Source of the DNA: Rhinopithecimicrobium faecis
Lineage (GTDB): Bacteria > Bacteroidota > Bacteroidia > Sphingobacteriales > Sphingobacteriaceae
Direction: 5' to 3'
Length of the DNA: 64,000 nt
NCBI GenBank assembly: GCA_017942165.1
Contig: JAGKSB010000002.1
Span: 1-64,000, forward strand
In this document: piece after piece, positions 10,545 to 20,130 of the stretch
Numbering within the stretch: position 1 is the first letter of the stretch
Layout: every line of letters begins with the position of its first letter
Notes under the pieces: generated by a model
What the model was told of the DNA's origin: nothing
Database searches by the model: none
What the model saw: the letters and a program-made list of their open reading frames with translations, nothing else
Position numbers and translations under genes: made by a program

Positions 10545-11201
10545 CTACCAAGCTTGATCTCCCACTAGGGGAACAAATCTAAAAGTATCTAATTCTATTC
10601 TGTCAAAATCATTCTCTCCAACACGGATAATAGTGACCATTTTTTGTTCTTTCTCATCGCCTACAGGGATGACCACCTGCCCGCCAATCTTCAACTGCTG
10701 AAGCATCACTTCTGGAACAAAAGGCGCCCCAGCAGTAACTATTATCTTATCATAAGGTGCGTGTTCGGGTATCCCCTTAGAGCCATCGCCACAGAAAAAA
10801 TGAGGCTTATACCCCATATATGGTAATACTTGAATCGTACGATGGTATAAATTAACTTGTCGCTCTATGGTAAATACTTCGGCCCCAAGCTCCAGCAAAA
10901 TACAGGTTTGATAGCCCGAGCCAGTGCCTATTTCAAGGACTTTCTCCCCGGGGGTGACATGAAGTAATTCCGATTGATAGGCTACGGTATACGGTTGGGA
11001 GATGGTCTGCCCGTCCCCAATTGGGAAAGCAATATCTTTATAAGCCTGAAGCCAAAAAGTCTCATCGAAGAAAAAATGCCTAGGTACTTTACCGATTGCT
11101 TGTAGCACGCGGCTGTCTGCGATACCTCTAGATTTGAGATGCTCCACTAATTTCTTACGGGCGCCCTTTTCTCTATAATTATCTATAAATTTATATGCCA
11201 T
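10545..11201 (-). CDS. pcm: Protein-L-isoaspartate O-methyltransferase
   Basis: A 218-residue SAM-dependent enzyme that methylates isoaspartyl residues to start repair of aged proteins. The family N-terminal block is present (VPRHFFFDE, then FPIGDGQTISQPY), and motif I is VLEIGTGSGYQT. Motif II/post-I residues follow (VFTIERQ, and APYDKIIVTAGAP). The length is normal. The upstream gap to priA is 127 bp, so it could have its own promoter, but no clear -7 element was found. Confidence 0.95.
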   Translation of the reverse strand: MAYKFIDNYREKGARKKLVEHLKSRGIADSRVLQAIGKVPRHFFFDETFWLQAYKDIAFPIGDGQTISQPYTVAYQSELLHVTPGEKVLEIGTGSGYQTCILLELGAEVFTIERQVNLYHRTIQVLPYMGYKPHFFCGDGSKGIPEHAPYDKIIVTAGAPFVPEVMLQQLKIGGQVVIPVGDEKEQKMVTIIRVGENDFDRIELDTFRFVPLVGDQAW

Positions 11202-11328
11202 GGTACCCCAAAAATAACATTGTTATTGTATAAAACGGTAGTCTTCCTGAAAATGATTAATAATTTATTCCATAGAAAGCTATTTTGTCAGCAAAAATTG
11301 CAAGCCAAGGAAATAATCCAACCTATTA

Positions 11329-13812
11329 TTAATAAGGGTCTACATCCACTTGGATGCGCACTTGAGAATTTCCTTTTTCAGCTTGAAAATATAAAATAGA
11401 GTGACGCACAAATTCCTTTACTTTGGCGATACTCATATCATTTCGTTCAATTTTCAGGGTGATTGTCTGAATAAAATAATTGCGCACACGTCCCACTAGC
11501 GGAGGCTCAGGACCTAGTACACGTCCCCCTAGCTGGCTCCGAAAGGTGGAGGCAAGTTGCGTTGCTGCTTGATAGCAAACCTGATTATCGGTATGCTTGA
11601 TATCTAACCTTATAAGGCGGTAGAAGGGCGGATATAGATAATTCTTACGTTCCGTTACTTCGGTCATAAACATGCCTTCATAGTCATGTGCTACGACTTG
11701 CTCCAGCACGCGATGCTTCGGTGTGTAGGTCTGTAAGATTACCTTCCCAGCCTTAAGCCTTCTTCCTGCACGTCCTGAGACCTGGGAAAAAAGAGCATAC
11801 GCACGCTCATAGGCTCTAAAATCTGGAAAATTGATAATGGTGTCGGCATTGATAATCCCTATTAAGGTCACTCGTGAGAAGTCTAAGCCTTTAGCCACCA
11901 TCTGCGTACCTATTAAAACATCATACTCATAGGCTTCAAAGGCATTGATAACACGGTCAAAGCCATGCTTACCTTTTGCGGCGTCTAAATCTAACCTTCC
12001 AATACGCAGTGTAGGCATTAAGATCTCCAGCTCCTCCTCAATACGTTCCGTCCCAAATCCTTTAGATTCAATATGTGGCTGCCCACAGGCGGGACACAAT
12101 TTCACTGGTGGCTCCACATGCCCACAATAGTGGCAATGCATTAACTGCGAACTCTTATGATAGGTCATACTGACATCACAATTCACACACTTAACGGTAA
12201 ATCCACAGGTGTTACATTGCAGTAAAGGGGTATGTCCACGACGATTTTGAAATAATATTATCTGCTCTTTATTGGCAACAGCCTCCTCAATTCCTTTTAG
12301 TAGCTGCCCTGAGAAGTAGGTAAACATATTTTCTTTACGGCTTTCTTCGGGAATGCTTATAAGCTGAATTTCAGGCAGGGCGACATCACCATAGCGATTT
12401 AAAAGCTGCACAAAACCATATTTTCCGGCTTTAGCGTTATAGAAACTTTCAACAGAAGGTGTGGCCGACCCCAGCAGGACTTTGGCTTTTTGGATATAAG
12501 CCATATAGATTGCCGTATCCCTCGCGTGGTAACGGGGTGCGGGGTCATACTGTTTATACGAATTTTCATGCTCCTCATCGACAACGATTAAACCGAGGTT
12601 TTGAAAAGGTAAAAATACCGATGAGCGCGCGCCGACGACGACTTGAAACTCCCCATTTAGGACTTTATGCCATACTTCAGCACGCTCATTATCATTAAAC
12701 TTAGAGTGATAAACACCGAGTTTATTTCCAAAATGCAACTTCAGTCGTGCGGTAATCTGTGCCGTCAGCGCAATTTCAGGAAGCAGATAGAGTGCACATT
12801 TCCCTGCAGCGAGCACCTTTTCAATTAAGCGAATATAAAGTTGCGTCTTTCCGGAAGCTGTCACCCCATGTAGCAGTAGCGTATCCTTAAGTTCTAGCTG
12901 TTGCTGGATAGATTCATAGGCCGCATCTTGTTCAGCATTGAGCACAAATTCATTCGCTGCTAAGAGCTCTTCCGTATCAAAACGGCTGATAGCCTTTTCC
13001 ACTTGTACAAATACTCCTTTTTCTAGCAGGGAGCTGATGCTGCTATTTCCGCAGCCTGTCACTTCCATTAAAGTTTGGCGACTGATTTCCGCTGTCGTCT
13101 TATGCAGTTGCAGAAAGCCTAATACCGCGTCTTGTTGCTTAGGCGCACGATTTAAAGAGTCCAAAAGCATCTTTCTCCCCGCCGCATCTTGGTATAGCTC
13201 AGCCAGCAGCAGGAAGGTCCTCATCTTCGGCTTATAGCGTTCCTTTATTTCTTCGGCAATACTGATATAGCCTTTTTCAAACATTTCCTTTATCAGGGGG
13301 AAAACAGACTTTTGGCCCAACAGCTTTACAATATCGTTTACCTTCAACTCCCCAGCCACTTCTAAGGCTTCAATAATTAAATATTCTTTTTCTGAAAGTG
13401 CCTCTTTTACAGTCTCAGCAGCAGCATTTAAGGTTATCTTCGTCTCCGAAGCCAACTTTAATGCCGCCGGAAGTGCGGCCTGCATAACATCCCCTAAGCT
13501 GCACATATAATAGCTCGCTATCCAATCCCAAAGTTGCAGCTGATCGGGACCAACAATGGGCTTGGCATCGATGATATCCATAATATATTTCGCCTCATAG
13601 CTACTTGGGGGGGATGTGGCAATAGACCTTATAATTGCGGCATACAATTTATTCTTTCCAAATTGCACCATCACACGCATACCTACCTCAATCAGATCGC
13701 TCCATTCCGCAGGTACGCGATAGGTATAGCATTTAGGTAAAGCTAGCGGAAGGATAACTTCAACAAACTTGCTGCTGTGTGCACTTGAAAATAGCTGACT
13801 TTGTTCCGGCAT
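11329..13812 (-). CDS. priA: Primosomal protein N' (replication restart helicase PriA)
   Basis: An 827-residue superfamily 2 DNA helicase that reloads the replisome at stalled forks. The N-terminal 3'-end-binding domain spans about 15-115. Walker A GVTASGKT is at 316-323 and the DEEH box at 412-415. The zinc-binding cysteine cluster follows (CNTCGF, CVNCDV, CHYCG, CPACG), then helicase motifs V-VI (GTQMVAKGLDF, QVSGRAGR). All key residues are present and the length is usual for Bacteroidota PriA. The start at 13812 gives the expected N-terminus. Confidence 0.97.
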   Translation of the reverse strand: MPEQSQLFSSAHSSKFVEVILPLALPKCYTYRVPAEWSDLIEVGMRVMVQFGKNKLYAAIIRSIATSPPSSYEAKYIMDIIDAKPIVGPDQLQLWDWIASYYMCSLGDVMQAALPAALKLASETKITLNAAAETVKEALSEKEYLIIEALEVAGELKVNDIVKLLGQKSVFPLIKEMFEKGYISIAEEIKERYKPKMRTFLLLAELYQDAAGRKMLLDSLNRAPKQQDAVLGFLQLHKTTAEISRQTLMEVTGCGNSSISSLLEKGVFVQVEKAISRFDTEELLAANEFVLNAEQDAAYESIQQQLELKDTLLLHGVTASGKTQLYIRLIEKVLAAGKCALYLLPEIALTAQITARLKLHFGNKLGVYHSKFNDNERAEVWHKVLNGEFQVVVGARSSVFLPFQNLGLIVVDEEHENSYKQYDPAPRYHARDTAIYMAYIQKAKVLLGSATPSVESFYNAKAGKYGFVQLLNRYGDVALPEIQLISIPEESRKENMFTYFSGQLLKGIEEAVANKEQIILFQNRRGHTPLLQCNTCGFTVKCVNCDVSMTYHKSSQLMHCHYCGHVEPPVKLCPACGQPHIESKGFGTERIEEELEILMPTLRIGRLDLDAAKGKHGFDRVINAFEAYEYDVLIGTQMVAKGLDFSRVTLIGIINADTIINFPDFRAYERAYALFSQVSGRAGRRLKAGKVILQTYTPKHRVLEQVVAHDYEGMFMTEVTERKNYLYPPFYRLIRLDIKHTDNQVCYQAATQLASTFRSQLGGRVLGPEPPLVGRVRNYFIQTITLKIERNDMSIAKVKEFVRHSILYFQAEKGNSQVRIQVDVDPY

Positions 13813-13841
13813 AATGTACTTTTAGACTGTAGGTAAAATTA

Positions 13842-13876
13842 CAAAAAAAAGCCCTCAAAATATCTTTCGAGGGCTT
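13842..13876 (-). terminator. Terminator after the DUF423 gene
   Basis: On the minus strand the stem AAGCCCTC/GAGGGCTT, with a partly paired loop, is followed by eight or nine T. It lies 19 bp past the DUF423 stop and just before priA, so priA is probably transcribed separately. Confidence 0.75.
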
Positions 13877-13894
13877 CAATATTTTAAACGTATG

Positions 13895-14284
13895 TTACGA
13901 TCTATTTTTAATTGCTGCAATAAATAAGCTTACCCAACCGACGATAAAACTCAATCCTCCCAAGGGGGTGATAGGCCCTAAGAGCGCGGGATTTCCAAAT
14001 TCGGTGATGGATCGCACAGCAAGGAGATATAAGGAACCTGAAAACAATAGAATACCGAGGGTAAAAGCAAAAAAGGCAACACGGATAGCTGTATTTTTAG
14101 CTCTAGAAAATGTAGCTAAAAACAAGAGCGCTAAGGTGTGGTAGAAGTGATATTGATTCGCTGTTTTCCAAGTTCCAATATGGTAATCAGAAATTTTCCC
14201 TTCTAATCCATGAGCGCCAAATGCACCTAATACGACGGCTAAGACTCCAAATAATGAAGCCATTAAAATAATTTGCTTATTCAT
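13895..14284 (-). CDS. DUF423 family small membrane protein
   Basis: A 129-residue protein with four predicted membrane helices and the family's signature start: GVLAVVLGAFGAHGLEGKI, then the WKTANQYHFYHTLALL motif. The role of DUF423 (YgdD/YwdK-like) is unknown; it is widespread and usually single-copy. It is transcribed alone, divergent from the large gene at 14443 and followed by a terminator. Confidence 0.88.
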   Translation of the reverse strand: MNKQIILMASLFGVLAVVLGAFGAHGLEGKISDYHIGTWKTANQYHFYHTLALLFLATFSRAKNTAIRVAFFAFTLGILLFSGSLYLLAVRSITEFGNPALLGPITPLGGLSFIVGWVSLFIAAIKNRS

Positions 14285-14426
14285 TGATCACAAAAATGTT
14301 TATTCCTACTTATTTACAAGTATAAATGTATCAATTATCGCTTAATAATACCGACTTTTTAGCAATTTTAATCATATTTCGCAGGAATTTAAGGCTGTAA
14401 GACTTCAAATAGTGGTTTTTTTATAT

Positions 14427-14434
14427 TAGGTTTG
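14427..14434 (+). promoter_or_regulatory. -7 promoter element of the 873-residue gene
   Basis: TAGGTTTG matches TAnnTTTG and sits 8 bp before the ATG at 14443, so the 5' leader would be very short. The -33 region (about 14403) is not a good TTTG. Confidence 0.55.
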
Positions 14435-14442
14435 TTATAGAA

Positions 14443-17064
14443 ATGAGAAATACTATCATACTTACGGTCCTATTATTTATTGCTGTCGTAGCAGCATCGA
14501 TATACTATTTTGCAGATATTAACTTCTCGCAAAAAAATCCTGCAGCCACCTTAAAACATCATCCTGCAAACACCTTATTTATGGCGCAGTTTACGAATGA
14601 TGACACCAATAATGAGCTGTTGGGGAAATTTGATATTTTTGAAGCCTTATTGGGCAAAGAGGAGTCATTGGAAATCGCGGCGTTAAAGAGTAACCTCCTC
14701 AATGCGCCCAACTTTGCAGAATACACGAAGGATGTCGCGATTGTCCTCTCAGCGCACCCTTTAAAGGAGCGATTGGCATTCTTATATGCGATTCCTTTAA
14801 ATAAGGAGATCAAAGCTACGGATCTGAAGCAAAGCTTAGCAAGTTTAAATAAGAGCTATGAAGTAGATCGTCTGGACACATTAGGCAACTCCTTTGTAAG
14901 CCTTAAGCATACCCTCACCAAGAAATCTCTTTACGCCATCACCTTTCATAGTATTTTATATGCAAGTTATGACTTAGCGCTCTTAGCGCAGGTATTAGAT
15001 AAAAAGGAAACGAAACTTTCGGATGCTGAGATCCGTTCATTTGTGGCTTCTTTATCGGAAAATAGTCCTTTGAACCTCTACGCTAATAATGCTTCTCTGG
15101 CTAAGCTTGCGGCGATCTATAAGCAGGGGAAAGCGGGAAGTTATTTACAATTTTTAGACAGTCTCCAAGGGCAAACTGTAGTAGGTCTAAATTTTAAAGA
15201 AGACGCCTATATCTTCTCGGGAACTTCCACGCTCACGAAAGACTCCAAAGCGTATTTAAACTTATTTTCACAGCAAAAACCTGTCACGCAAAGCTTAGCA
15301 AACTATTTTCCAGAAAATACCGCTTCTTATATGCAGATAGCGCTTTCAGATAAGACGAGTTTCTCCTCCGCACTAGCGCGTTATATCGCAGGAAAGAAAG
15401 AAACTAAAAAACTTGATAGCTACCGCACCAATATCCCTGATAGCATAGATGCCGCATTAAAAAATTTCTTCGGCAATGAGTTTGCCAGTATTCAGCTTAA
15501 CAGCGGTGAATCGCTAGGCTTTATCACCTTAAAAGACAGCCTGAAAGCGGAATCTATTTTCTCAAAAATAGCGAGCAGACAACAGGAAGGGATTTATAGA
15601 TTTGACAATTCCAATATTCTTTATTTCAATTATGGGGATCTGCTAGCAAATTTCCAACGCCCCTACTTCACACGTATTAACAATGTGCTAATCTTTGCCA
15701 ACCAGCTATCCGAGCTTACAGCCTTTACCAAGCGCTATACAAATAAGCAGCTCCTTCAGCAGCAAGCTGCTTTTCAAAATAATAAGGAATTGCAGGCAGA
15801 ACAGGCGAATGTATTTTTCTATATCAATCCTACACAAGCGAAAGCACAAATAAAGCAGGACTTAAAAAATAAATATGCCAAGAATTTTATGGATACCGAT
15901 ACCTATGGGTATCAGGACTTCAATAGCTGGTCCTTGCAATTAGCTGGAGCGGAAGGGAATTTTAGCAGTAAAATTATTGCGCTTTATAAAAGTCAGAAAA
16001 CAGTCGGTGGTGCTGCCACATGGACCTATGAGCTAGGGAGCAAACTTATCAATAGACCCTGGGTGCTAAAGCAAGATGCTTCCCAAAAATTAATCTTAGC
16101 GCAAGAGCAGGATCATACCGTGCATGCGTTAAAAACTGATGGGACAAAACTATGGTCGGCTGTATTTGAAGGAGAAATCTTAGGTACCCCGGTGCAACTT
16201 CCCGATTACACCATTCTTCTAAATACGTCAAAACGTCTTTATCGGATCCTTCCAAATGGGGATAATTACGACGGATTTTCAATCGCTTTGCCAGTTCGAG
16301 CGACCTATGGTTTGACTTATGTTAAAAGTAACCAAGGCAATCTGCTTGTGATTCCTGCGGGCAACCGCATTCTTGCTTACACCGAGCAGGGCACATCGGT
16401 AGCTAGCTGGGAAGATATCGACCTCGCAGGCTCAATCTTATACCAATTGGAAGCGCAGGAGATAAATGGGAAAATGCATATTATGGCAGGCACCAGCACA
16501 GGGAATTTTTATTTCTTCAATCAGCAGGGATCCTTAATTCAAGAGATAAATGACCCTGGAACATATCAGCATAAGCTATCCTTTAAAAAAGATGCATCAC
16601 AACCGCAAAAATCATCGTTATTGACACTTTCCGAAGACCATGGCATGGTACAATATGCGCTGAATGGAGAAAAAAATGTCCTTCCGATAACATGGAAAGA
16701 AACACCTCAGTATTACGTCTATGGGCAAATTACGGGAAATAAAGCAGCGAGTTTAATTTTCTTTTCGCCCACAACAATGTGGACCCATAAGACAAAGGAT
16801 AGCATCGTAAATTACCAGTATACCTTTCCTCAGAAAATTAATGCGCTCCCGAAGCTAGTCTCCATAAGCAGCCAGATTAATTGGTTGACAGTACATACAG
16901 AAGGTGATTTAATTTATGCCTTTAATGAAAAAGGAAGCTTGGTAGAAGGCTTCCCTTTAACAGGTCTACCCCACTTTTATATTGGCCCCTTGCAGGAAGG
17001 CAATTCAACAAATTATTTAATTAGTAGTAAACGAGATCACAAATTATATTGTTATCCTTTTTAA
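14443..17064 (+). CDS. Large membrane-anchored protein, DUF3352-like N-terminus and C-terminal beta-propeller-like region
   Basis: An 873-residue protein, not firmly recognised. Residues 5-27 form a single signal-anchor helix. The region about 30-520 resembles DUF3352-type extracytoplasmic domains, with internally repeated strand-rich blocks; two stretches read SLANYFPENTASYMQ-like. From about 530 to the end there are repeated blades of the PQQ/WD-like kind: WVLKQDASQKLILAQ, DGTKLWSAVFEG, and KGSLVEGFPLTG near the end. The likely location is periplasmic, tethered to the inner membrane. It is followed by nrnA with its own promoter. Function unknown. Confidence 0.6.
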   Translation: MRNTIILTVLLFIAVVAASIYYFADINFSQKNPAATLKHHPANTLFMAQFTNDDTNNELLGKFDIFEALLGKEESLEIAALKSNLLNAPNFAEYTKDVAIVLSAHPLKERLAFLYAIPLNKEIKATDLKQSLASLNKSYEVDRLDTLGNSFVSLKHTLTKKSLYAITFHSILYASYDLALLAQVLDKKETKLSDAEIRSFVASLSENSPLNLYANNASLAKLAAIYKQGKAGSYLQFLDSLQGQTVVGLNFKEDAYIFSGTSTLTKDSKAYLNLFSQQKPVTQSLANYFPENTASYMQIALSDKTSFSSALARYIAGKKETKKLDSYRTNIPDSIDAALKNFFGNEFASIQLNSGESLGFITLKDSLKAESIFSKIASRQQEGIYRFDNSNILYFNYGDLLANFQRPYFTRINNVLIFANQLSELTAFTKRYTNKQLLQQQAAFQNNKELQAEQANVFFYINPTQAKAQIKQDLKNKYAKNFMDTDTYGYQDFNSWSLQLAGAEGNFSSKIIALYKSQKTVGGAATWTYELGSKLINRPWVLKQDASQKLILAQEQDHTVHALKTDGTKLWSAVFEGEILGTPVQLPDYTILLNTSKRLYRILPNGDNYDGFSIALPVRATYGLTYVKSNQGNLLVIPAGNRILAYTEQGTSVASWEDIDLAGSILYQLEAQEINGKMHIMAGTSTGNFYFFNQQGSLIQEINDPGTYQHKLSFKKDASQPQKSSLLTLSEDHGMVQYALNGEKNVLPITWKETPQYYVYGQITGNKAASLIFFSPTTMWTHKTKDSIVNYQYTFPQKINALPKLVSISSQINWLTVHTEGDLIYAFNEKGSLVEGFPLTGLPHFYIGPLQEGNSTNYLISSKRDHKLYCYPF

Positions 17065-17155
17065 TGAATTGTTTTACTTAAATTTAAACTTTAAAAATAA
17101 AGGGCAAAAAGAAAACTTGTTTATAAAAAAATAACGAAAAATAATTTTTTTATAG

Positions 17156-17163
17156 TAGGTTTG
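17156..17163 (+). promoter_or_regulatory. -7 promoter element of nrnA
   Basis: TAGGTTTG sits 16 nt before the nrnA ATG. The surrounding TATAGTAGGTTTGC is identical to the stranded pyrR promoter at 36588-36601, with the same 16-nt spacing to its ATG. Confidence 0.65.
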
Positions 17164-17179
17164 CAATCGAAATTAAGAG

Positions 17180-18193
17180 ATGCAAAGAGAACTAGAGATT
17201 AAGAAATTTTTAACCAAACCTAAAAAAATTGTTATCACAACCCATTTCAAACCAGATGGTGATGCATTAGGCTCCTCCTTGGGGCTCTATCATTGGCTGA
17301 AGGGAAATGGTCATGATGTACAAGTGATTGTACCTTCGGATTACCCGCAATTTTTGGATTGGTTACCTGGGAAGGATGATGCCCTTATTTACACCCAAGC
17401 CCCTACACGGAGTCAAGAGATTATTGCAGAAGCAGATTTAATATTCTGTTTAGATTTTAATAATCTTTCCCGCATTAATGCGATGCAGGAAGTCGTACGT
17501 TCGGCTCCCGGATATAAATATATGATCGATCATCACCTGGATCCAGAAGGATTTGAAGATGATGGACTTTGGGATCCTGCGGCAGCAGCGGCAGCACAAT
17601 TAGTATTCCGCTTTATCAATACGACGATGGACGCAGGGGCACAAATTACAGCCGATATAGCAACCTGTCTGTACACCGGCATTATGACGGATACGGGGTC
17701 TTTCAGATTTCGTTCCACCACGGCTGAAATACATTTAATTATAGCCCGTCTTATAGAATGTGGAGCAAAGAACTGGGAAATACATGAGAAAATATATAAC
17801 AGCTCTTCAGAGAGCCGTTTAAAATTCTTAGGTTTTGCTTTATTAAATCGTTTAGAAGTAATTCCGGAATATAATACGGCACTAATCTATCTAACGAAAC
17901 AAGATTTAGCGCAATTTAACGTTATTACTGGAGATACTGAGGGATTAGTAAATTATGCCCTTTCCATTAAAGGTGTTCGGTTGGCAGCGTTAATTATAGA
18001 TCGCATAGAACTGCGTAAATTATCCTTACGTTCCATTGGAGATATCCCTTGTAATGAAATTTGCAAGAACAACTTTAATGGTGGTGGACATTTAAATGCA
18101 TCAGGTGGAAGTTCACATGATGATTTAGAATCTGTAATTCGTACCTTTAAATCTGTATTACCCGATTATAAAGAAATATTAACAAAAAATTAG
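17180..18193 (+). CDS. nrnA: DHH family phosphoesterase, NrnA-like (nanoRNase / pAp phosphatase)
   Basis: A 337-residue cytosolic enzyme degrading very short RNAs and/or 3'-phosphoadenosine 5'-phosphate. It has DHH-DHHA1 architecture: THFKPDGDALGSSLG near 21-35, the metal-binding DHH at DHHLDP, the strand MTDTGSFRF, and the DHHA1 glycine motif NFNGGGHLNASGG near the end. All are intact. The stop codon overlaps by one base a GTG that could start the next gene, and the FKBP gene starts 14 bp downstream, so the pair is probably one transcript. Confidence 0.92.
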   Translation: MQRELEIKKFLTKPKKIVITTHFKPDGDALGSSLGLYHWLKGNGHDVQVIVPSDYPQFLDWLPGKDDALIYTQAPTRSQEIIAEADLIFCLDFNNLSRINAMQEVVRSAPGYKYMIDHHLDPEGFEDDGLWDPAAAAAAQLVFRFINTTMDAGAQITADIATCLYTGIMTDTGSFRFRSTTAEIHLIIARLIECGAKNWEIHEKIYNSSSESRLKFLGFALLNRLEVIPEYNTALIYLTKQDLAQFNVITGDTEGLVNYALSIKGVRLAALIIDRIELRKLSLRSIGDIPCNEICKNNFNGGGHLNASGGSSHDDLESVIRTFKSVLPDYKEILTKN

Positions 18194-18207
18194 TGAATTA
18201 TACCAAA

Positions 18208-19218
18208 ATGAAGAAAGCAATTTTATTCGTTGCAGCGGCAGTAGCTTTAACTACATCTGCGTGCCAAAATTTTAAAAAAGGTGACGGTGGTCTTGAATAC
18301 AAGATTGTTGATGACAAAGCTTCAGAAAAAGCAGTTGCCGGAGATTTATTATCTGTAGATATGACTATCAAAACTGATAGAGACTCTTTATTAAATAGTA
18401 CCTACGATTTAGGTTTACCACAAATCGTCAATATAGCTCCCGATTCTATCCCAGGATTATACCCAGGTGACTACAACTCCATGTTCAAATTATTAGGAGA
18501 AGGTGACTCTGCAGTATTCAAATTAAATGTGGATACCATGGCAGCACGTACAGGTCAACCAAAATTAGAATTTGCGGATCATTATGTAACGTTTACAATA
18601 AAAGTTAGAAAGCACTTCAAAAGAGGTCAGTTAACAGATTCAGCTTTATATGCGCAAGTAAACAAATATTTCGAAGGTGAAATTGAAAAATTAAAAACTG
18701 GAGAAGATGTTAAAGTAGCTGACTACGTAAAAACTAAAAAATTAGAGCCTAAGAAAACAGCTTCTGGTTTACAATATATCGTTACTGCTGAAGGTAAAGG
18801 TGAAAAACCTGCTATCGGCGATACAGTTGTCGTAAACTATACAGGAACGTTATTAGCTACAGGTAAAGTATTCGATACTAACAACCCTGAATTAGCTAAG
18901 AAAAATAACATTTTCAATGCACAACGTCCATACGAGCCTATTCGTTTCAGCATCGGTAACGATCCTGTGATCCAAGGTTGGACTGAAGGTATTCAATTAT
19001 TAAACAAAGGTTCTAAAGCTACGTTAATCATTCCTTCAAAATTAGGCTATGCGGAACGTGGTGGTGGTGGTATGATTCCTCCATATGCTCCTTTAGTATT
19101 TGAAGTTGAATTAGTAGACATCGTTAAAGGTAAAGGTCTTGCAGCGCCACAGTTAGCGCCACAAGCGGCACCAGGTATTGCGCCACAAGCAGCACCTCAA
19201 GTAGCACCAGCGAAGTAA
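18208..19218 (+). CDS. FKBP-type peptidyl-prolyl isomerase, lipoprotein
   Basis: A 336-residue lipoprotein. The ATG at 18208 gives MKKAILFVAAAVALTTSAC, a clean lipobox with Cys19; a GTG at 18193 would add five residues. Two FKBP-like modules follow: a degenerate N-terminal one (about 30-160) and a complete C-terminal one (about 180-300) with GDTVVVNYTGTL, VIQGWTEGIQLL and YAERGGGGMIPPYAPL. It ends in a low-complexity tail of APQ/AAP repeats. It probably folds or holds envelope proteins. It shares a transcript with nrnA and is closed by a strong terminator. Confidence 0.92.
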   Translation: MKKAILFVAAAVALTTSACQNFKKGDGGLEYKIVDDKASEKAVAGDLLSVDMTIKTDRDSLLNSTYDLGLPQIVNIAPDSIPGLYPGDYNSMFKLLGEGDSAVFKLNVDTMAARTGQPKLEFADHYVTFTIKVRKHFKRGQLTDSALYAQVNKYFEGEIEKLKTGEDVKVADYVKTKKLEPKKTASGLQYIVTAEGKGEKPAIGDTVVVNYTGTLLATGKVFDTNNPELAKKNNIFNAQRPYEPIRFSIGNDPVIQGWTEGIQLLNKGSKATLIIPSKLGYAERGGGGMIPPYAPLVFEVELVDIVKGKGLAAPQLAPQAAPGIAPQAAPQVAPAK

Positions 19219-19240
19219 TTTAAAATTACAATATTTATAA

Positions 19241-19279
19241 AAAAGCGTTTTCTAAGTAATTAGAAAACGCTTTTTTTTT
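19241..19279 (+). terminator. Terminator of the nrnA-FKBP unit
   Basis: The 15-bp stem AAAAGCGTTTTCTAA with its complement, 4-nt loop, is followed by nine T. Confidence 0.93.
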
Positions 19280-19342
19280 AATTTATTAGGACATCTGCTA
19301 ACAAAATCCTAATTTTAGGCATTCTTTATCGTTTTAGGAAAT

Positions 19343-20125
19343 ATGCACCACCCTTATCAATTAATTGACACACACACACATATCTATTACCAAGCTAATA
19401 CCGAAGCATTAGATGAGCAAATTAAGCGTTGTCTAGCGAATCATATTACAGGATTAATATTACCTAATGTGGATGTAAATTCTATGCAGGCGGTATTAGA
19501 TACGGTAGCGGCCTACCCAGCGCATTGCTTTCCAATGCTAGGGCTACACCCCTGCTCCGTAAAGGAGGACTACAAGGCGCAATTAAAGACTATCGAGTCG
19601 CAGCTAGCAAATCAGAAAATTTATGCCATTGGTGAAATAGGCTTGGACTTATATTGGGACAAAAGCACACTAGGGATTCAAAAAGATGCTTTCCGTATTC
19701 AAGTGGGCTGGGCTAAATCATTGGGACTTCCGATCGATATCCATTGCCGAGAAGCTTTTGATGAGCTCTTTGAATTATTGGAAGAGCTTCATGATGACAA
19801 GCTCTTCGGCGTGCTTCACTGCTTTACAGGAAATTTAGAACAGGCTAAAAAAGCAATAGATTACGGTTTTCTCCTAGGAATTGGTGGCGTCGTAACATTC
19901 AAAAAGGCCGGTCTCGATGCTGTAGTAAAAGAAATAGATTTACAGCATATCGTCTTAGAAACAGACTCCCCTTACTTAGCACCGAGTCCCTTTCGTGGTA
20001 AAGAGAATGAATCTAGCTACTTACATTATATCGCACAGAAAGTTGCTGATACCCACGAGATAACCCTTGAAAAATTAGCCGAAATAACCAGTGCAAATGC
20101 CCAACGTATTTTTAGACTTTCTTAA
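19343..20125 (+). CDS. tatD: TatD family metal-dependent DNase
   Basis: A 260-residue TIM-barrel hydrolase acting on DNA ends. The metal ligands are visible in order: DTHTHIY (9-15), GEIGLDLYWD, the HCREAF histidine, HCFTGN, and ETDSPYLAP. It is separated by 5 bp from the asparaginase gene and so probably cotranscribed with it. The length is normal. Confidence 0.94.
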   Translation: MHHPYQLIDTHTHIYYQANTEALDEQIKRCLANHITGLILPNVDVNSMQAVLDTVAAYPAHCFPMLGLHPCSVKEDYKAQLKTIESQLANQKIYAIGEIGLDLYWDKSTLGIQKDAFRIQVGWAKSLGLPIDIHCREAFDELFELLEELHDDKLFGVLHCFTGNLEQAKKAIDYGFLLGIGGVVTFKKAGLDAVVKEIDLQHIVLETDSPYLAPSPFRGKENESSYLHYIAQKVADTHEITLEKLAEITSANAQRIFRLS

Positions 20126-20130
20126 TTAAT

